Under the pieces are notes generated by a model. It made no database searches. It was not told the origin of the DNA and worked only from the letters and a program-made list of their open reading frames with translations. Source: Rhodamnia argentea (lineage: Eukaryota; Streptophyta; Magnoliopsida; Myrtales; Myrtaceae). Taken from it: a stretch of 64,000 bases of DNA. The position numbers were made by a program, and so were the translations under genes. Shown here piece after piece: positions 1 to 12,879 of this stretch; position 1 is the stretch's first letter, and the number at the start of each line of letters is the position of its first letter. The stretch spans positions 1,860,001-1,924,000 of the forward strand of contig NC_063151.1 in NCBI RefSeq assembly GCF_020921035.1. Direction: 5' to 3'.

Positions 1-863
1 AAACCTCCTCGCTTGACTGGAGAAGCAATCAAAGCCCAGCGCACCAGCTTAATCCGAAAGAGCGTACAGCTTTCGAAATTGTGAAGAAAGTAGGTTTCAT
101 ATGCTACCTCCGCTTATACTCGTCTAGGCAATGTGAGACTATGACGGAGGAGAATTGATATCTAAGACTAACTCGTCAACATGTCAAAACTCCATGGTAA
201 TACTCGGTTTTTAGGGTCAAGAGATTAGGGCCATATGCAAGTCCACCTGCTCACTGTAAAATCTTGAAAAGAAAAATTAGATTTGAAGTACTGATCATTG
301 CGGAAACAAGACAGATTATAGTACATTTTTTGTTTTAGTCAACATTTGAATTCGTGAAACGATTGCTTTATAATGAGCTTGATTGCGTTCATGCAATAAA
401 TGTGTCAACATGCTCTGAACAATTACAATGAACTTGTTCGTTACTGGATTACGAGTTGGCCCACTTAACCTATCCAAACACACAAACCAAATTTGACTGG
501 CAAGAACCCGAGCAAACCAAGCCCTGTACTTCTTCAATCTCAATGAAAATTAGCCCATTTTTTAATACAGCAAACAAAAGATGGCATTTACATATCAAGT
601 CAAGAACTCTGGAAGTGATCTATGAAACAATTGTTCCTTAACACTACTTTCTCAGAGATTCCATTCAGCCCTTAAATGGAGCTCAAACAAGCTTCGGAAG
701 CTTGCTTTTGGCACATGCAAGTGAAGCACAGATCAATCTTCAAAATTGGGTCGTCCTAACAAAGCAGCGACTCTATCCTCTTCGTGGTGCTTAAAGATGT
801 ACATTAACAAATAGGCATAGAAACAGAAGCTGGAACGTGCACAAAGGACATAACCCATAACCA
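1..863. other. 3' flank and 3' UTR side of the DUF3054 gene
   Basis: This stretch lies downstream of the minus-strand stop codon at 864-866. I see no separate gene. The part next to the stop is probably 3' UTR. A short open frame across about 717-900 on the minus strand overlaps the last DUF3054 exon in another frame and is treated as chance. Confidence 0.4.
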
Positions 864-3382
864 TCACCACCTTCGCACTAATGATGTGAGCAGCTGCACC
901 AGATAGAATGATACCATGTCAAACTAACCATCTCAATATAAAACTAAATACAGTTCCGATTGTTCAACTATGAGCAACAGGAAAGTTTTCCACTTGTTCC
1001 CAACACAAAAGCTCTTTATCAATGAAAATGCCACCACAAACTAAGCATTTTATGGTCATAATTTTGAGATCTCCAAGTTTGTAGAAGATCGACCATTAAA
1101 GGTTTCAACTTTCTATACCAACAGAGACACCATTACGATATCCACCAGAATAAATTAACAAGGCTTTTAACGTCCTGGTCAGAGTTCAAAGACAAGTTTC
1201 GTACCTCAAACAGTTCAAATGGGCTTCCACGTTTATAGACATCGCTCTTCTTGCTCGTATCATTTGGGAGAACACTAAATAACAGCATCCTCCAGCCAAT
1301 AAGCAGAACAGCAGTGCTTCCCATTGTAACCAAGATAAAACTGTAAGGAGGAACATGGCCTGATAACACAGCCCTTATGGCTATTCCAAGCTGCCAACAG
1401 AGTCAAAAGGGACATTCATTACGCCACAAAATTGTAAATGTCGAGCTCTAATATGCCAGGAACTTTCGCACTTCATCCTACCCATCAACATTCATCGTCA
1501 ATAGAGAAAAATCAGAACCATGCAAGTTGCAATTTGGTCTTGCAGAAAAAATAAGAAACGAATAGAGAACAGGAGAAAGACAGCTCCTACATCTGCACTG
1601 AAAATATATCACCCTGCATCTCTATGACAGGTATATATCACTCCAATAACTTTTGGGCAGACCAGACATTTGTACTTATCGTATAAGATAGTAAAGAGGA
1701 TGAAACAGAAAGTTATTCCGCAGTGATGCACTCATCAGACCCCTTAACCACAATCACAAAAATCATGAAGGACAAGATTGGCAGCAAGCTCATCATTTCC
1801 ATGTGCAGTACAATGGAAATGGTTACAAATAGAAAAGGAAAGTACAAGTTCAGCAACTCAAACTTACCGGAATTCCCAGAGTCCATGATTTAGTAGTAGA
1901 GAGGACTGCCTTAGACAAACCATTCTCGCCACGACCATCACCAGCATAGCCCCCGAGGAAGTAAGCACCCAAAAACCAGCCTGATTAAACAAACAATCAG
2001 GTTTTTAAGTTCATTAATTCTCCAAAAGCAGTGGCAATCATAAACTATTTACTCCACGCTTTCCCAACATGCTTATTTGATATTGCTTTACAAATGTCAG
2101 AACGTAACGAATTGTATTATTAGAGATTTTTTTTAAGGTGATTACTACTGCATACATTTTAAGGAAAACAATAACATTTAAATACGCGGTACATTTAAGA
2201 TTACTTTGGCTTCTTTAGAGTGGTTATTTTCAAGTTCTATTAGATACGACAGTCATCCTCTGTGCTATTCAAGGTTTATAAAAAGAGGAAAAATGTCTCA
2301 TTGTCCGTCTCATTTCAAACAAAGCAAAAACCAAATTCTTGACACCTTCATCCTCTTCACTTTCTGTAACCATAGTCTTCACCTCCTCTTTCTTTACCTC
2401 TATTCTCTTCACCTATTACATCTTCGAAACAACTGGTTTAAGTAATTTTCCAATCACTCTAACTTTTCTCCCCAATTAGCGAGTGATCAGTATATGTAAA
2501 AAAAAAATTTGACACCTCGTTCCACAAGTCAATTTCCAATACTCACCCAAAAAAGAGAAATACCAATCATTCGTCCATTTACTTTCTTCACAATTCCGCA
2601 ACCCAACTCTTCCACACATTCGAACATTATGTTAAGTTCCCCAAGCGTATCAGAAACAAATTCGTACATTCACAGAATCAAATTTTTTCCCAATTTTCCC
2701 TACAATTAACATGAAAAATTGGAGCATTGCTGAAAAAAAACCTGAACTTGCGATTGAATGGAGAATGTTTACACATACCAGCAACAAAAGGGTCAGCGGT
2801 TCGCAGAGTCTCAAGGTCGAAAACCGGGAATCCATGACTGAATCTACCAATTGCCGTGAACAGAAGCAAAGCCGCGACATCCCCACCAACAAGCAGAGCG
2901 ACCCGTCTGAAACAAAACGATCACAGAAAGCACAGCAAATTAAACCCTGCAAAATCACCACAGAAGAGGCACACAACAAAACAGACAAGCAATTTCAACA
3001 GTAAAAAAGGGAAATTTACAACGGACCCCCATTTCTTCAAACGGGAGGCGGAACTCGGCTTCTCGAATTGGATGACGCCCTCGAGAGGAACCCTCTCCTG
3101 ACCCACGAAGACGGTGTCGCCGCCGTCAAACGGAGGAGGGGGAGCTAGCGTAGGCTGCTTCGTGGCCGGGGGGACTGCGTCGAGGCCGTCGTCGGCTCTA
3201 ACGAGGGCGAGCCTGGAGGGCTTCGAGGGGTGAGTCCGGGAGAAAAAATTAGGCTTGCGGTTGGAGAAGAGAGGAGGGCGTGGGGTGGTGAAGGCGATGG
3301 ATGAGGAGGAGGAGGCAGAGGAAGTGGAACAGCAGCTTTTGGACGAGAGAGCCCCGGTCGGAGCTTGGCTTAGCAGCAGCAT
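864..3382 (-). CDS. DUF3054 domain plastid membrane protein, five exons, 270 aa
   Basis: Exons in coding order are 3027-3382, 2779-2906, 1868-1980, 1205-1390 and 864-893. They join in frame to 270 codons plus stop. The first ~60 residues, from the Met at 3382 (MLLLSQAPTG), are Ser/Thr-rich and basic with almost no acidic residues, typical of a chloroplast transit peptide. An in-frame Met exists 49 codons upstream, but the later start fits a transit peptide better. The mature part has four hydrophobic segments: VALLVGGDVAALLLF in exon 2, WFLGAYFLGGYAG in exon 3, and two around GIPLGIAIRAVLSG and VTMGSTAVLLIGW. The end reads KRGSPFELFELLTSLVRRW, the characteristic C-terminus of plant DUF3054 proteins; the last nine residues sit alone in the 30-base final exon. 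Intron 1 uses a weak donor (GTCCGT); the others are ordinary. Function is unknown; plastid membrane location is inferred. Confidence 0.9.
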
Positions 3383-3540
3383 CTCCGTGGAACAGCACCA
3401 AGACTCTGTTTTGTGGTGGCCTCTGCTTTTTGCCTCCTCTCGACCTTCCAGCTCTTCAGAGGGAAGGATACCAATCCTAATCCATGACCTGTATCGAATG
3501 TCGTCGTTTCTGGGGGAGAACATCTCCAATTTTTAACATT
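3383..3540 (-). promoter_or_regulatory. Leader region of the DUF3054 gene
   Basis: This lies immediately upstream of the chosen start codon on the minus strand. It contains an in-frame upstream Met but no transit-peptide-like composition, so I treat it as 5' UTR. No clear TATA box was found. Confidence 0.35.
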
Positions 3541-4110
3541 CATTGTGCTAAAGTGTAATTAAATTTCAAAATTTTGAGAAAGTGCAATCAAACCTTAAAA
3601 TTTATCAAATTTATACAATCAATTCCTTCCATTAACTCCGCCCAATTCAATTAACAAAAAATTGTTGAAAGTGATTTTTTATCAAAAAAATATGTCCAAA
3701 ACGACATCGTTTTGGTTCAAATTTAATTTTCAATACATATATTAATTAAATTAAACTACAAAAAATATATATAAAAAGAGAGAGAGAGCAAAACTAGCGA
3801 GGGCCTTGGCCCGCACAACCCTCGCCGCTAGCAATGGTGGGGGCAAGGGTTGGCCGGGGTCGTGAGGCGTCGGACAATAGCCGATGACCCTAGCTTATCA
3901 TACATAAGGGCCGCCATTGGCGAGCTCACCGCCCAACCCCACCCAGCCAACGACGGCCCTCGACCCTATCTAGGCAAGGACCAACGACCCTTGCCCGATC
4001 TATCAAAGGGCTTGCAAATCCTCGCCTTATCATTGCCAGCCCTTCCAAAGATATTTGACAATTTATCTCACCAACATAATAATAATAATAAAAATTAGTG
4101 AGTGCGGATC
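3541..4110. repeat. Dispersed repeat fragment, AT-rich ends with a GC-rich core
   Basis: The left part reads as degenerate AT-rich sequence (AAAGTGTAATTAAATTTC). The core at about 3790-4030 is GC-rich and codon-less (GAGGGCCTTGGCCCGC, GCAAGGGTTGGCCGGGG). The same design, AT-rich ends round a GC-rich core with CCTCGCC and GGCCGGGG words, appears in other repeats here (10.4, 12.3 and 16.0 kb). I infer a decayed non-autonomous element. An 82-codon frame across the core is not thought to be a gene. Confidence 0.45.
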
Positions 4111-7100
4111 AAACTGCGGTCAAGATAAATTATTACGCAATCAAGCAAATTCTCAATGACTTTTTTTTTCCATTTCACGAGCCATTATTTAATTTCACAT
4201 TAGAGTTTAGTTTGCTTCACTTGTTGTGTCGATTTCAATTTGCTGGAATTGGACATCGAAAATTATGATTAAAAAAAAATGGGTCATTTAAGGACTTGAT
4301 TACAAAGTCACGAGTTCGAAAACCACATAAAAGATGAGCTTATATCTATTTTCCACAATGACATTAAGTTTATGATGTGATTACTTCTTATCACACTTTT
4401 ACTAACCAATTAGTTTCAATTGATTTTGCCACAAAGATTTTCATAAAAAAAACTTTCGAATTTTTCATCTTGTTATTTCAAAAAGAAATCTTCCGTTTAC
4501 GTCAAAAAAAAATTTTTTTTGTGCAAATGACAATGTCGATTATAGTTTTTATAAAAGCCAGTGTAATTATGAATGTGTGTGCATTATTTTTCGTTATCTT
4601 AAATTAGGTTATAAAATTTCTAAAAAAAAAAGGGGGGTAAATGGAAGCTATCGAAATTGAAAAGCTAGATCCAGCTCATGTGCATCGTCCATTTGATTCC
4701 TCGAATGAGAATCGCCACCTATTTATTTTACGTAACATCGCCATAAAAAAATAGCATTATGCAAATTCAATGTGTTGATTTCTTTCCTTTAATTCTTAGA
4801 AACATTTGTCCAAGGCGCTATCGTTTCTTTCTACACATGAACTTTCAAATGGTAGCCGTCTAATTGAATTAACAATCATGTTATTCCTAATTAATTCCAC
4901 TAAATGATCAAATCATGTGCACTGCTTTGCTTAAAGATATTCGAAAACCGATGCAATATCACTTTGAGTTTAAGGTGCGACATAACTTTCTGGAACGAAA
5001 TCATCTTTGCCGAGTGGCTTGCTAATCTTTAAATTGACAAGGGCTTGGATACTAGATTTATTACATTAAATTTTTATATTCGATTTCAGCCCTTTTTCGT
5101 ACCAAAAAGGAAATTAGAGAATCTTCTGGGCTTGTGGAACGACATGTTCCTCGTCATCTTTTATGCTTTTATACATGCTGGGCCTTTTGGGCCACAATAT
5201 GGACAATTTAAACTCATTTGCTGGGCTTTGCTCCGGAACACCAACGATGTTTCGGCTTTTAGCCGCATTTGTGCTGCCGGGCCTTGCTCTTAAACGGGCA
5301 ATTATCTTCCCCAAATCCACCATTTCACGAGTTTGAAGCATGGTGGCCTTCTTCGCATTCAAGCCCTAGCGGGGGGAGGTTGCGGTCACGAGGTCGCCCA
5401 TCCCGAATCTCGGCTCTAGGACCTTTGCTCGGGCCGAGGTCTCTCGGTAGTAGCTGTAGGTGAAATCGAATGTTGAGCAACTAATGCGGGACTCTCGAGC
5501 TAGTGTTCTGAAAAGAGTGGAAATAGCTAAGTCGCCCATCTCTACCCTTTCCATTTGAACGGAAAAGTCTCACTCGCGGATTTCGCACATTAGATATTTT
5601 ATTTTGACATCCCAACAGCGATTCTCATTTCATACTAAGGTAGATATTTTTCTTTTCGGGTTTCAATGAATTTGGGCATACGTAAAAGTTGGAATGGAAT
5701 AGTTTCTCTAATGTATAACGCTTTTCTGTGCACACGAGAGATTCAATGTCTAGTTCTCTAGTGCTCTTAGGCATAATTGGGGGTGGTGGGAGCCATCTAT
5801 GATGGGATCCATCTTTTGTACTTGATTGACCATGCCATCGCTAAAGTTTACATGCCCTATCACGTGTTGAAGTCAAATTCTTGTTTTCCCTAGCTTGTTA
5901 ACTTCTAGATCTTCTGAAAGCAAGCATTACTCATATTCCTCCCAAATGTTCATCACCATGCAACTCTTCCTCTCTTAATTACACCAGGTCCCGGTCCGAT
6001 GTGTTGGTTCTAATTTCCCTCTTTCCAAGATACTAGCCTAGAATTTGGCCATCTTTTAACCTTATAATGACAAAAAAAAAAAATCAATCTCCGTATGCTT
6101 TGGGACATGGCAACTTTAAAAGATTCTTGGTCGTGGTCGACGATTGGATCCGGAGGACAAAACCCGAAATGCGGAGCTGGAAGCAAAAGTTAAGAGACTC
6201 AATCCCAAGATCCCCTCACATGCCGGGGTTGCAGCTCCATGCTAGAAGTAGAAATTATTTTTTGTACATTTATAACAATCAACCATGTCATTATTCGTTA
6301 ATATAATGGCCCGAGCCCTATGCGTGCGAATATTCGAGAAATGCGCCCGTTTACTTATATGTTTTCCCGGGAATATGTGAACACAAGGATCCACACATTA
6401 ATAATTTCTATAATCAATCCTCTTTTGCTCGTTATTTAACTAGTTGCATGTGACCGGAGCTTTGAATAATGCCATGGTTGAACGAGCGGGGTGGCGAGCT
6501 TATATTATACACCATTATCTAAAGCAAATCTAAAAGGAATATGTATATAGCCCTCTTCACGTAAAACCATGTGGGAGATTACTTAATCAATAGGAATTTA
6601 TCTTGGAGAACCTAAATCTTTATAAGGGCTCCAAGGGAATCGCCAAAATACCCCCGAAATAGGTGATTAAATAACGGAAAAGGCGGTGGCGAAATCAACT
6701 TTTCGGGTAGCCCTAGATTGATTAAAAATTGTATCGAGGGTGCCAAGAAAGAGGGTTTGGCTGGCTCTAACAGGAGAAGCATCTCTAGGTGTTATAGAAT
6801 TGATTCGTCTCTTGGGCTTAGCAAATCTTGAACGACTAATCTTTGTCATCTTCTCGTTGCCAAAAACACTAACCACATAATACCCAGAGCTTGGTAAGTC
6901 TCGATGAAAGCTTATGTGTCTGATTTTTTTATTATTATTTGGTCTACTATACTTTATCGATGTTCTTTTTTTATTTGGTTAATGCGTGGGGTTTCGAGCC
7001 GGTGCCAATGGATGTCATGAGTGGAACCCAAACTCCAACGTGTTCAAATCTTATTTTATGGCTCATGTTGACATAGAAACCCTCACGCAAAAGATTGACC

Positions 7101-7990
7101 TATAAGCGACGGAGACAAGTTTCTTGGCGTTTGGTCCCAAGCCCCTTTACGTGGTAAAAGTTTGCTGGCCTCGAGCTTACGCATAGATTAACGTTAATGG
7201 GGTTTTTATCTCGTTCTCGTGTAAATACTCACTTTTCAAGGACGATGTTGTTTAGGGAAAACGGTGTAGCTTTTTGAAGTGGCGGAGTGCGTGCTTGTTT
7301 AACAAAGACGAGAGCATGAAGAGTTTCTTGTCATGTGCTGGAGGTTTTTCTTTTCCATGACCCCCTTTTGCATGTGGTTTCTCGTTAATTTTCTGTTCAT
7401 GACATTTGGATTTGCTTCTCGTTGTTATTACCATTACTGAGATAAAAACTGTCTGTTAACGGACTTAAGTATCTAGAGTATAGTTAAAAGTGCAATGGAC
7501 CCCGTGCGAAAATGAGGAACTCCAAATTTTATCCGGTCCATAAAAAATCGATTTCCATTCGATCAGTCACATGATTGTGCTCTAACGGGTCAGCTTTTAC
7601 GCTCTAAACTAAGTTCATTTCCTAAATATGATCAAAGACCAATTATTTGATATGAGATTAGAAGGTTTACAAGTAAGTACTTTCTAATATTCTATCTTAA
7701 GCGGTTACATGGAGTGAGAATCGGAAGAATCTAAGACCTCGCTCTTTTTGGTAAGCATGAACCAAGTTCTTGAGGTTGTCTAAGCAGTAAGCATCTCAAA
7801 TCTCAAACTTTCTTTTCAGGGCAAGTCATTGTCAAGCAGAGGCAAGAGGCTGGTCAAAGTTCACAGTCATGTTTCTCTTCTTCTTCTTCTTCTTCTTTTC
7901 TTCTTTTTAGAGAATATTATTCATTATTAGAGGCTTGAGAAGCAAAAAAAAAAAAATTAATGCTTCCGACACAAAGAAATTAAAGGGTAT
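4111..7990. other. Intergenic, no supported gene
   Basis: AT-rich spacer. Open frames of 60-84 codons at 5045-5293, 5114-5362, 5269-5463 and 5366-5554 lie in a somewhat GC-richer patch, but they overlap each other on both strands and show no recognisable motif. A (TTC)n run lies at about 7875-7900. I see nothing else in this stretch. Confidence 0.5.
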
Positions 7991-8753
7991 ATGCACATGT
8001 TTTGAACAAACGTGTCGTAGCATGACCACCTCCGAGTTCTAGAGCATGACTGTTTAGAAATAGCAAAACAACACATTAATCAATGTCCTCCGAAGTAATT
8101 TCATATGCAATGTACACCTGATCGAACGAGATGGACAAATATATTTGAATCCCGCTCGTCACCGTTTCTACATTGCACGTTTTCATTCTTTTTGTGTTTG
8201 TCTTTTTTGAAACTTACTTTCCTAAGGCCTTCCACATGCTTCAGTGTGCATAATGCACATGTTTTGAACAAACGTTTCGTAGCATGACCACCTCCAAGTT
8301 CTAGAGCATGACTGTTTAGAAATAGCAAAACAACACATTAATCAATGTCCTCCGAAGTAATTTCATATGCAATGTACACCTGACTGAACGAGATGGACAA
8401 ATATATTTGAATCCCGCTCGTCACCGTTTCTACATTGCACGTTTTCATTCTTTTTGTGTTTGTCTTTTTTGAAACTTACTTTCCTAAGGCCTTCCACATG
8501 CTTCAGTGTGCATAATGCACATGTTTTGAACAAACGTTTCGTAGCATGACCACCTCCAAGTTCTAGAGCATGACTGTTTAGAAATAGCAAAACAACACAT
8601 TAATCAATGTCCTCCGAAGTAATTTCATATGCAATGTACACCTGATCGAACGAGATGGACAAATATATTTGAATCCCGCTCGTCACCGTTTCTACATTGC
8701 ACGTTTTCATTCTTTTTGTGTTTGTCTTTTTTGAAACTTACTTTCCTAAGGCC
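7991..8753. repeat. Tandem array, 262-bp unit, 2.9 near-identical copies
   Basis: The phrase ATGCACATGTTTTGAAC recurs at 7991, 8253 and 8515, an exact 262-base period. The third copy stops near 8753, just after CTAAGGCC, before the unit is complete. Copies differ at only a few bases, for example CGTGTCG against CGTTTCG and CTGATCGAACG against CTGACTGAACG, so the duplication is recent. A 75-codon frame repeats on the minus strand in two copies, but it is a by-product of the duplication and resembles no family I know. Confidence 0.95.
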
Positions 8754-8986
8754 ATACTCAAAAACCCTACTCAATATTTGTTTGTACATGAATTTTAAAC
8801 ACGAGTGACATTTGGGAAATTGTTAAGTAACTGAATGTGACAAGGGTGTTGTTCAATTTTTTGAAGATATTAAATGCCTATGGGACTAAGAGTAATCGGA
8901 ATCCAGATTGTATCCCAATAAGGTGTCTCTATGGATGTTCTAGCTTTTGTAAACATGTTAAATTTCATGATAAATGTGGGGGCTTC

Positions 8987-9022
<36 letters not shown>

Positions 9023-9291
9023 TTTGAAGTATGTTGGATATAGTTTCTCAAAGAACACGTATGTGTTTTCAGCAGGAAGAAAGAGGCCATCACTTTGGAG
9101 GAGCAAACAAAAAAGGTTGTCCAAACCCTAGAGAAAGCTAAGACCCGCTAGGGAAGGGACGAGTGCGAGTAGAGGGACACAGACAAACACAAATACCAAG
9201 GCGATGGGGATGACATGAAACTTTGAGAATCGATACAAGACAAAAGCCCTAGAGAACCTTGGAGAGTGTCTAGATTTCTTCCCCAGCTCGA

Positions 9292-9325
<34 letters not shown>

Positions 9326-10432
9326 TTCTCAAAGACATCGAAAGGACAGGTATTGCTGTTGCATGTCCATTTTCTACGTTATTCCTCTTTATTTTGACCC
9401 AGCGAAATAGAAAAAGAGAAAAGAGTGATAAGACATGCCTTTGGGATTACACATTCTTTGGACTTGCAGACTCTAGGGCAAAAAACAAACTTAAAAGTAG
9501 GTCTTTCTTGTTTGGTTCGTAGTGTTCGTGCCTCGATGTACCCGCAGCAAATGCTTTTGTTTATTCCTAAATAAGGCATTTGCAGCCCACTAGTGCATCT
9601 TCATCAGATCTTAACTCAAACTGCCCCACCCTCCCCACCTTCCCTTTTTTCTTTCATTTTTTTGCTTAAAAACCCAGTTGTGTTTCTTCCATTTCTTAAC
9701 GTATCCTACGTTTCCCAATGCTTGCGTCTTCCATTTCTCGAAAACTCGCATCTTCTTCCCTCAAAACTCATCAAACGCAGAGGGAGGGAGGGGACGCAAT
9801 CATGTCCTCATCCATGGTCTGAATAATTGATTTTACAATGGCGGGGTGGTGCCATGGATTAGCTGTAATTAGGGGACAGGTGATCTTTATGTCAGCAGCT
9901 CTTTCCAATTAGTCAAATCGTCCCCCGAAAAAGTTCCATCAGGGAGAGAGGTTCAGAAAAAAAGGGGAGGAGGAGAACAAAAGCAAGCCACTCACTCACG
10001 TGAGCATCACGACCGCACTTTGGAATATCTATGATAGATGTGCGTGCGCCTTAGCCTCCCCGCTCATTATTATGCTTGGCTAGGCTTTTCAGGAGGTGAC
10101 ACGTCCCTTCTTTGAATTCAAATGACCAAGGTCTTAGCGAGCGACGTTTATCATTTTCCTGAGAATCCATATTCATATGAAACTATATGGAGCGTGTTTT
10201 CAAGTTGATTTAGATAAGGAAAAAAGCCATCAAAATTCGTAAATTATGCTCGCTGCAACATATTTATAGTAATTTTTTTTATGACACAAAAAATCCAAAC
10301 TTGTACCAATATGACACATTTATCTAAATTTTTTTATTGTGACATCAAAAATCCTAAATTTGTATATGTGTGACACATTTGGCTACAAAGCCACGAGAAC
10401 CATGTGTTTTAGTTGTGTTATTGTAATATATA
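8754..10432. other. Intergenic with CT microsatellites
   Basis: Holds two long (CT)n runs at about 8990-9021 and 9292-9336. Around 10250-10390 a phrase of about 60 bases containing ATGACACA and CACATTTATCTA is present twice in diverged form, a small decayed repeat. No gene is supported. Confidence 0.5.
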
Positions 10433-11029
10433 GGCCCCGTTTGTCTCGCGCAAAAAAACTTTTGAAAAAATATTTTTTGGATTTTTTGGTGTTTGGTTCA
10501 CGAAAAATAAGTTAGTTAACAAAATAATTCTCCACCCATAAAAAAAAAAATTACCTTCAAAATTGAGGAAAATGTTTTCCTCATCTTTCTACCCTCCACT
10601 CATCACATTTCTTTTCTTTCTTTCTTCTTATGGCGGTCGTCGGTCATGGTGACGGCCGACGATTAGCCACTGGCGAGGGACGAGCCTCACCGGCCTCGAG
10701 TAAGGTCAAGCTGGCCTATGGCCATTGACAAGCACAGGCAGAAAGAAAAGAGGAAAAAAAAAATATAAAACATTATTAAAAAATTCCGGTATGTCCACTT
10801 TGACGTCGGCCATGCAACGTAAAACCACTAGGTTCATATCAACAATTTTCAATTAAATGACAAGGCAGAAAATCAAATCGAATTTCGCATATCAAAAGTC
10901 ACAAAATATTTTTCAATTTGTTTTCATGTTTCAACCAAACGTCACAAAACATCATCATTTTTCTAAAAAAATGACTTTTTGAAAAAAAAATTTCAAAAGC
11001 GTGATATTTTTTTTTAAACAAACGGAGCC
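10433..11029. mobile_element. Non-autonomous TIR element (MITE-like), about 597 bp
   Basis: It begins GGCCCCGTTTGT and ends AACAAACGGAGCC, whose reverse complement is GGCTCCGTTTGTT, so the ends are inverted repeats. Inside are T/A-rich arms (AAAACTTTTGAAAAAAT and its mirror) and a GC-rich core (GTGACGGCCGACGATTAGCC) near 10630-10720. No transposase frame is present. I could not identify a clean target-site duplication, so the superfamily is left open. The element near 16.0-16.75 kb has the same architecture. Confidence 0.65.
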
Positions 11030-11274
11030 ATAACGTGTTTGAACTTTCCATTGATGTTCTACGTCGAGGATCGATCTTCGTTGGTCAAAATTAGGGTTCT
11101 TGTAGCCCACCTTTTTTTTCTGGTCTAAGGAGTATATTATGCTTGTGTCTCTATCTATAATATCCCAGTATTTGATCTCGGCTCTTTCTTTCTCCCTCTA
11201 GAGCCTATACGTGGCGTGTCCATACATAGCTCGCGGCAAACAATTGAATGAGGCGCGTGCATTAGATTATTGGG

Positions 11275-12320
11275 TTGGTGGCTGTTGGCTCCATAAGATG
11301 TTGTAAATTTATTTCCAAGGAAGCTAGAGGTTGCTCCCTGCTTAGCCAATAATGGGTGCGTGAATATAGAGCCACTTGGTCAGTACTCGGGCAAGATATT
11401 CTATGTTGGTAGATGGAAGACTTGAAGGGTCTGCTAAATTTGGTGAATCTAGTTCCTAGTTAACTAAATGAGAATTATTGTACTTATGGCAACCGTTGTT
11501 AATTGGATAAATAAACTTTTAACGCGTGGAGCTTTCAATCGATCCTCGTTAGACACTATAAGGTTGTCTTGCCATTGTATGTTTTGGGAAAAAGTACCAA
11601 AAAAAGATGTAAACCTATCGTATTGGTGGTTGTTGGCTCCATAAGATGTTGTAAATTTATTTCCAAGGAAGCTAAAGGTTGCTCCCTGCTTAGCCAATAA
11701 TGGGTGCGTGAATATAGAGCCACTTGGTCAGTACTCGGGCAAGATATTCTATGTTGGTAGATGGAAGATTTGAAGGGTCTGCTAAATTTGGTGAATCTAG
11801 TTCCTAGTTAACTAAATGAGAATTATTGTACTTATGGCGACCGTTGTTAATTGGATAAATGAACTTTTAACGCGTGGAGCTTTCAATCGATCCTCGTTAG
11901 ACACTATAAGGTTGTCTTGCCATTGTATGTTTTGGGAAAAAGTACCAAAAAAATATGTAAACCTATGGTATTGGTGGCTGTTGGCTCCATAAGATGTTGT
12001 AAATTTATTTCCAAGGAAGCTAAAGGTTGCTCCCTGCTTAGCCAATAATGGGTGCGTGAATATAGAGCCACTTGGTCAGTACTCGGGCAAGATATTCTAT
12101 GTTGGTAGATGGAAGATTTGAAGGGTCCGCTAAATTTGGTGAATCTAGTTCCTAGTTAACTAAATGAGAATTATTGTACTTATGGCGACCGTTGGTAATG
12201 GGATAGATGAACTTTTAACGCATGGATCTTTCAATCGATCCTCGTTAGACACTATATAAGGTTGTCTTGCCATTGAATGTTTTGGGAAAAAGTGCCAAAA
12301 AAAGCTATAAATCTATTGCA
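11275..12320. repeat. Tandem array, 348-bp unit, three copies, fused to a TIR element end
   Basis: TTGGTGG(C/T)TGTTGGCTCC starts at 11275, 11623 and 11971, a 348-base period; the third copy is 350 bases because of a two-base insertion (ACTATATAAGG against ACTATAAGG). The last ~40 bases of each unit (GGAAAAAGTACC then A-rich, then AAACCTAT) match the terminus of the TIR element that begins at about 12285. The unit junctions fall at TTGGTG, which also occurs inside the element at 12321. Minus-strand frames of 77 codons at 11464-11697 and 11812-12045 are repeat by-products. Confidence 0.93.
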
Positions 12321-12803
12321 TTGGTGTTAATTCAATCATAGATCTTTCAACTGGACTAATTTAGTCTTAAATCTTGCATTTGTGTTGATTGAGTCAATCA
12401 GGTCAATTTTAATAAAAAATTACCGACGTGCATGCCGGCTGACCTACGTGGCATAATCGGTGCTAACATAAACATTTTTAAAAATTTTAAAAATTAAATT
12501 TTAATTATTTTGTTCTTGTTTTTCATTCACCTTGGCCGATGACCCTCACCAGAACTTGGACAAGGGCTGCAACCCTCGCCAACCAAAAAGAAAGGAAAAA
12601 AGGAAAAGTTAAATAAAATTTCTATTTTTAAGAAAAAATTGTAGGACGGTCAATGTCCACCTTAGCGGTTTCCTATTAAATTTGGTCGGATAAACTCAAT
12701 TGGTACAAATATAAATACTTTATGATTAAATTTGTCCAATTGAAAGTTCGTAACTAAATTGGCACAAATACAATAAGTTTATGACTTTTTGATACTTTTC
12801 TTG
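12285..12803. mobile_element. TIR element with ~45-bp inverted ends (MITE-like)
   Basis: The left end reads GGAAAAAGTGCCAAAAAAAG followed by CTATAAATCTATTGCATTGG. The right end reads TTGGCACAAATACAATAAG and then TTTATGACTTTTTGATACTT, the diverged reverse complement of the left end. The interior has AATTTAGTCTTAAATC and TGGCATAATCGGTGCTAAC, wording typical of high-copy plant MITEs. There is no coding sequence. Its left end is shared with the neighbouring 348-bp array. Confidence 0.75.
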
Positions 12804-12879
12804 CATGTTTCGTGGCGGAATTTATTCTTTGCCTATAACTTTCACTTCTATGTTTTTTTTTTCGATATTTTGGTATATA

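Noticed and set aside
717-900. Minus-strand hydrophobic frame reading AKVVMVMGYVLCARSS and beyond
   Set aside because: It overlaps the last DUF3054 exon in another phase; the nine-codon ending LLTSLVRRW in that exon matches the family and explains the region.
2650-3004. Several overlapping frames on both strands around DUF3054 exon 2
   Set aside because: Exon 2 and its splice sites explain the coding signal; the others are shadows crossing introns.
8101-8590. Repeated 75-codon minus frames
   Set aside because: By-product of the 262-base array.
11464-12045. Repeated 77-codon minus frames
   Set aside because: They recur only because the 348-base unit recurs; no leader or family match.
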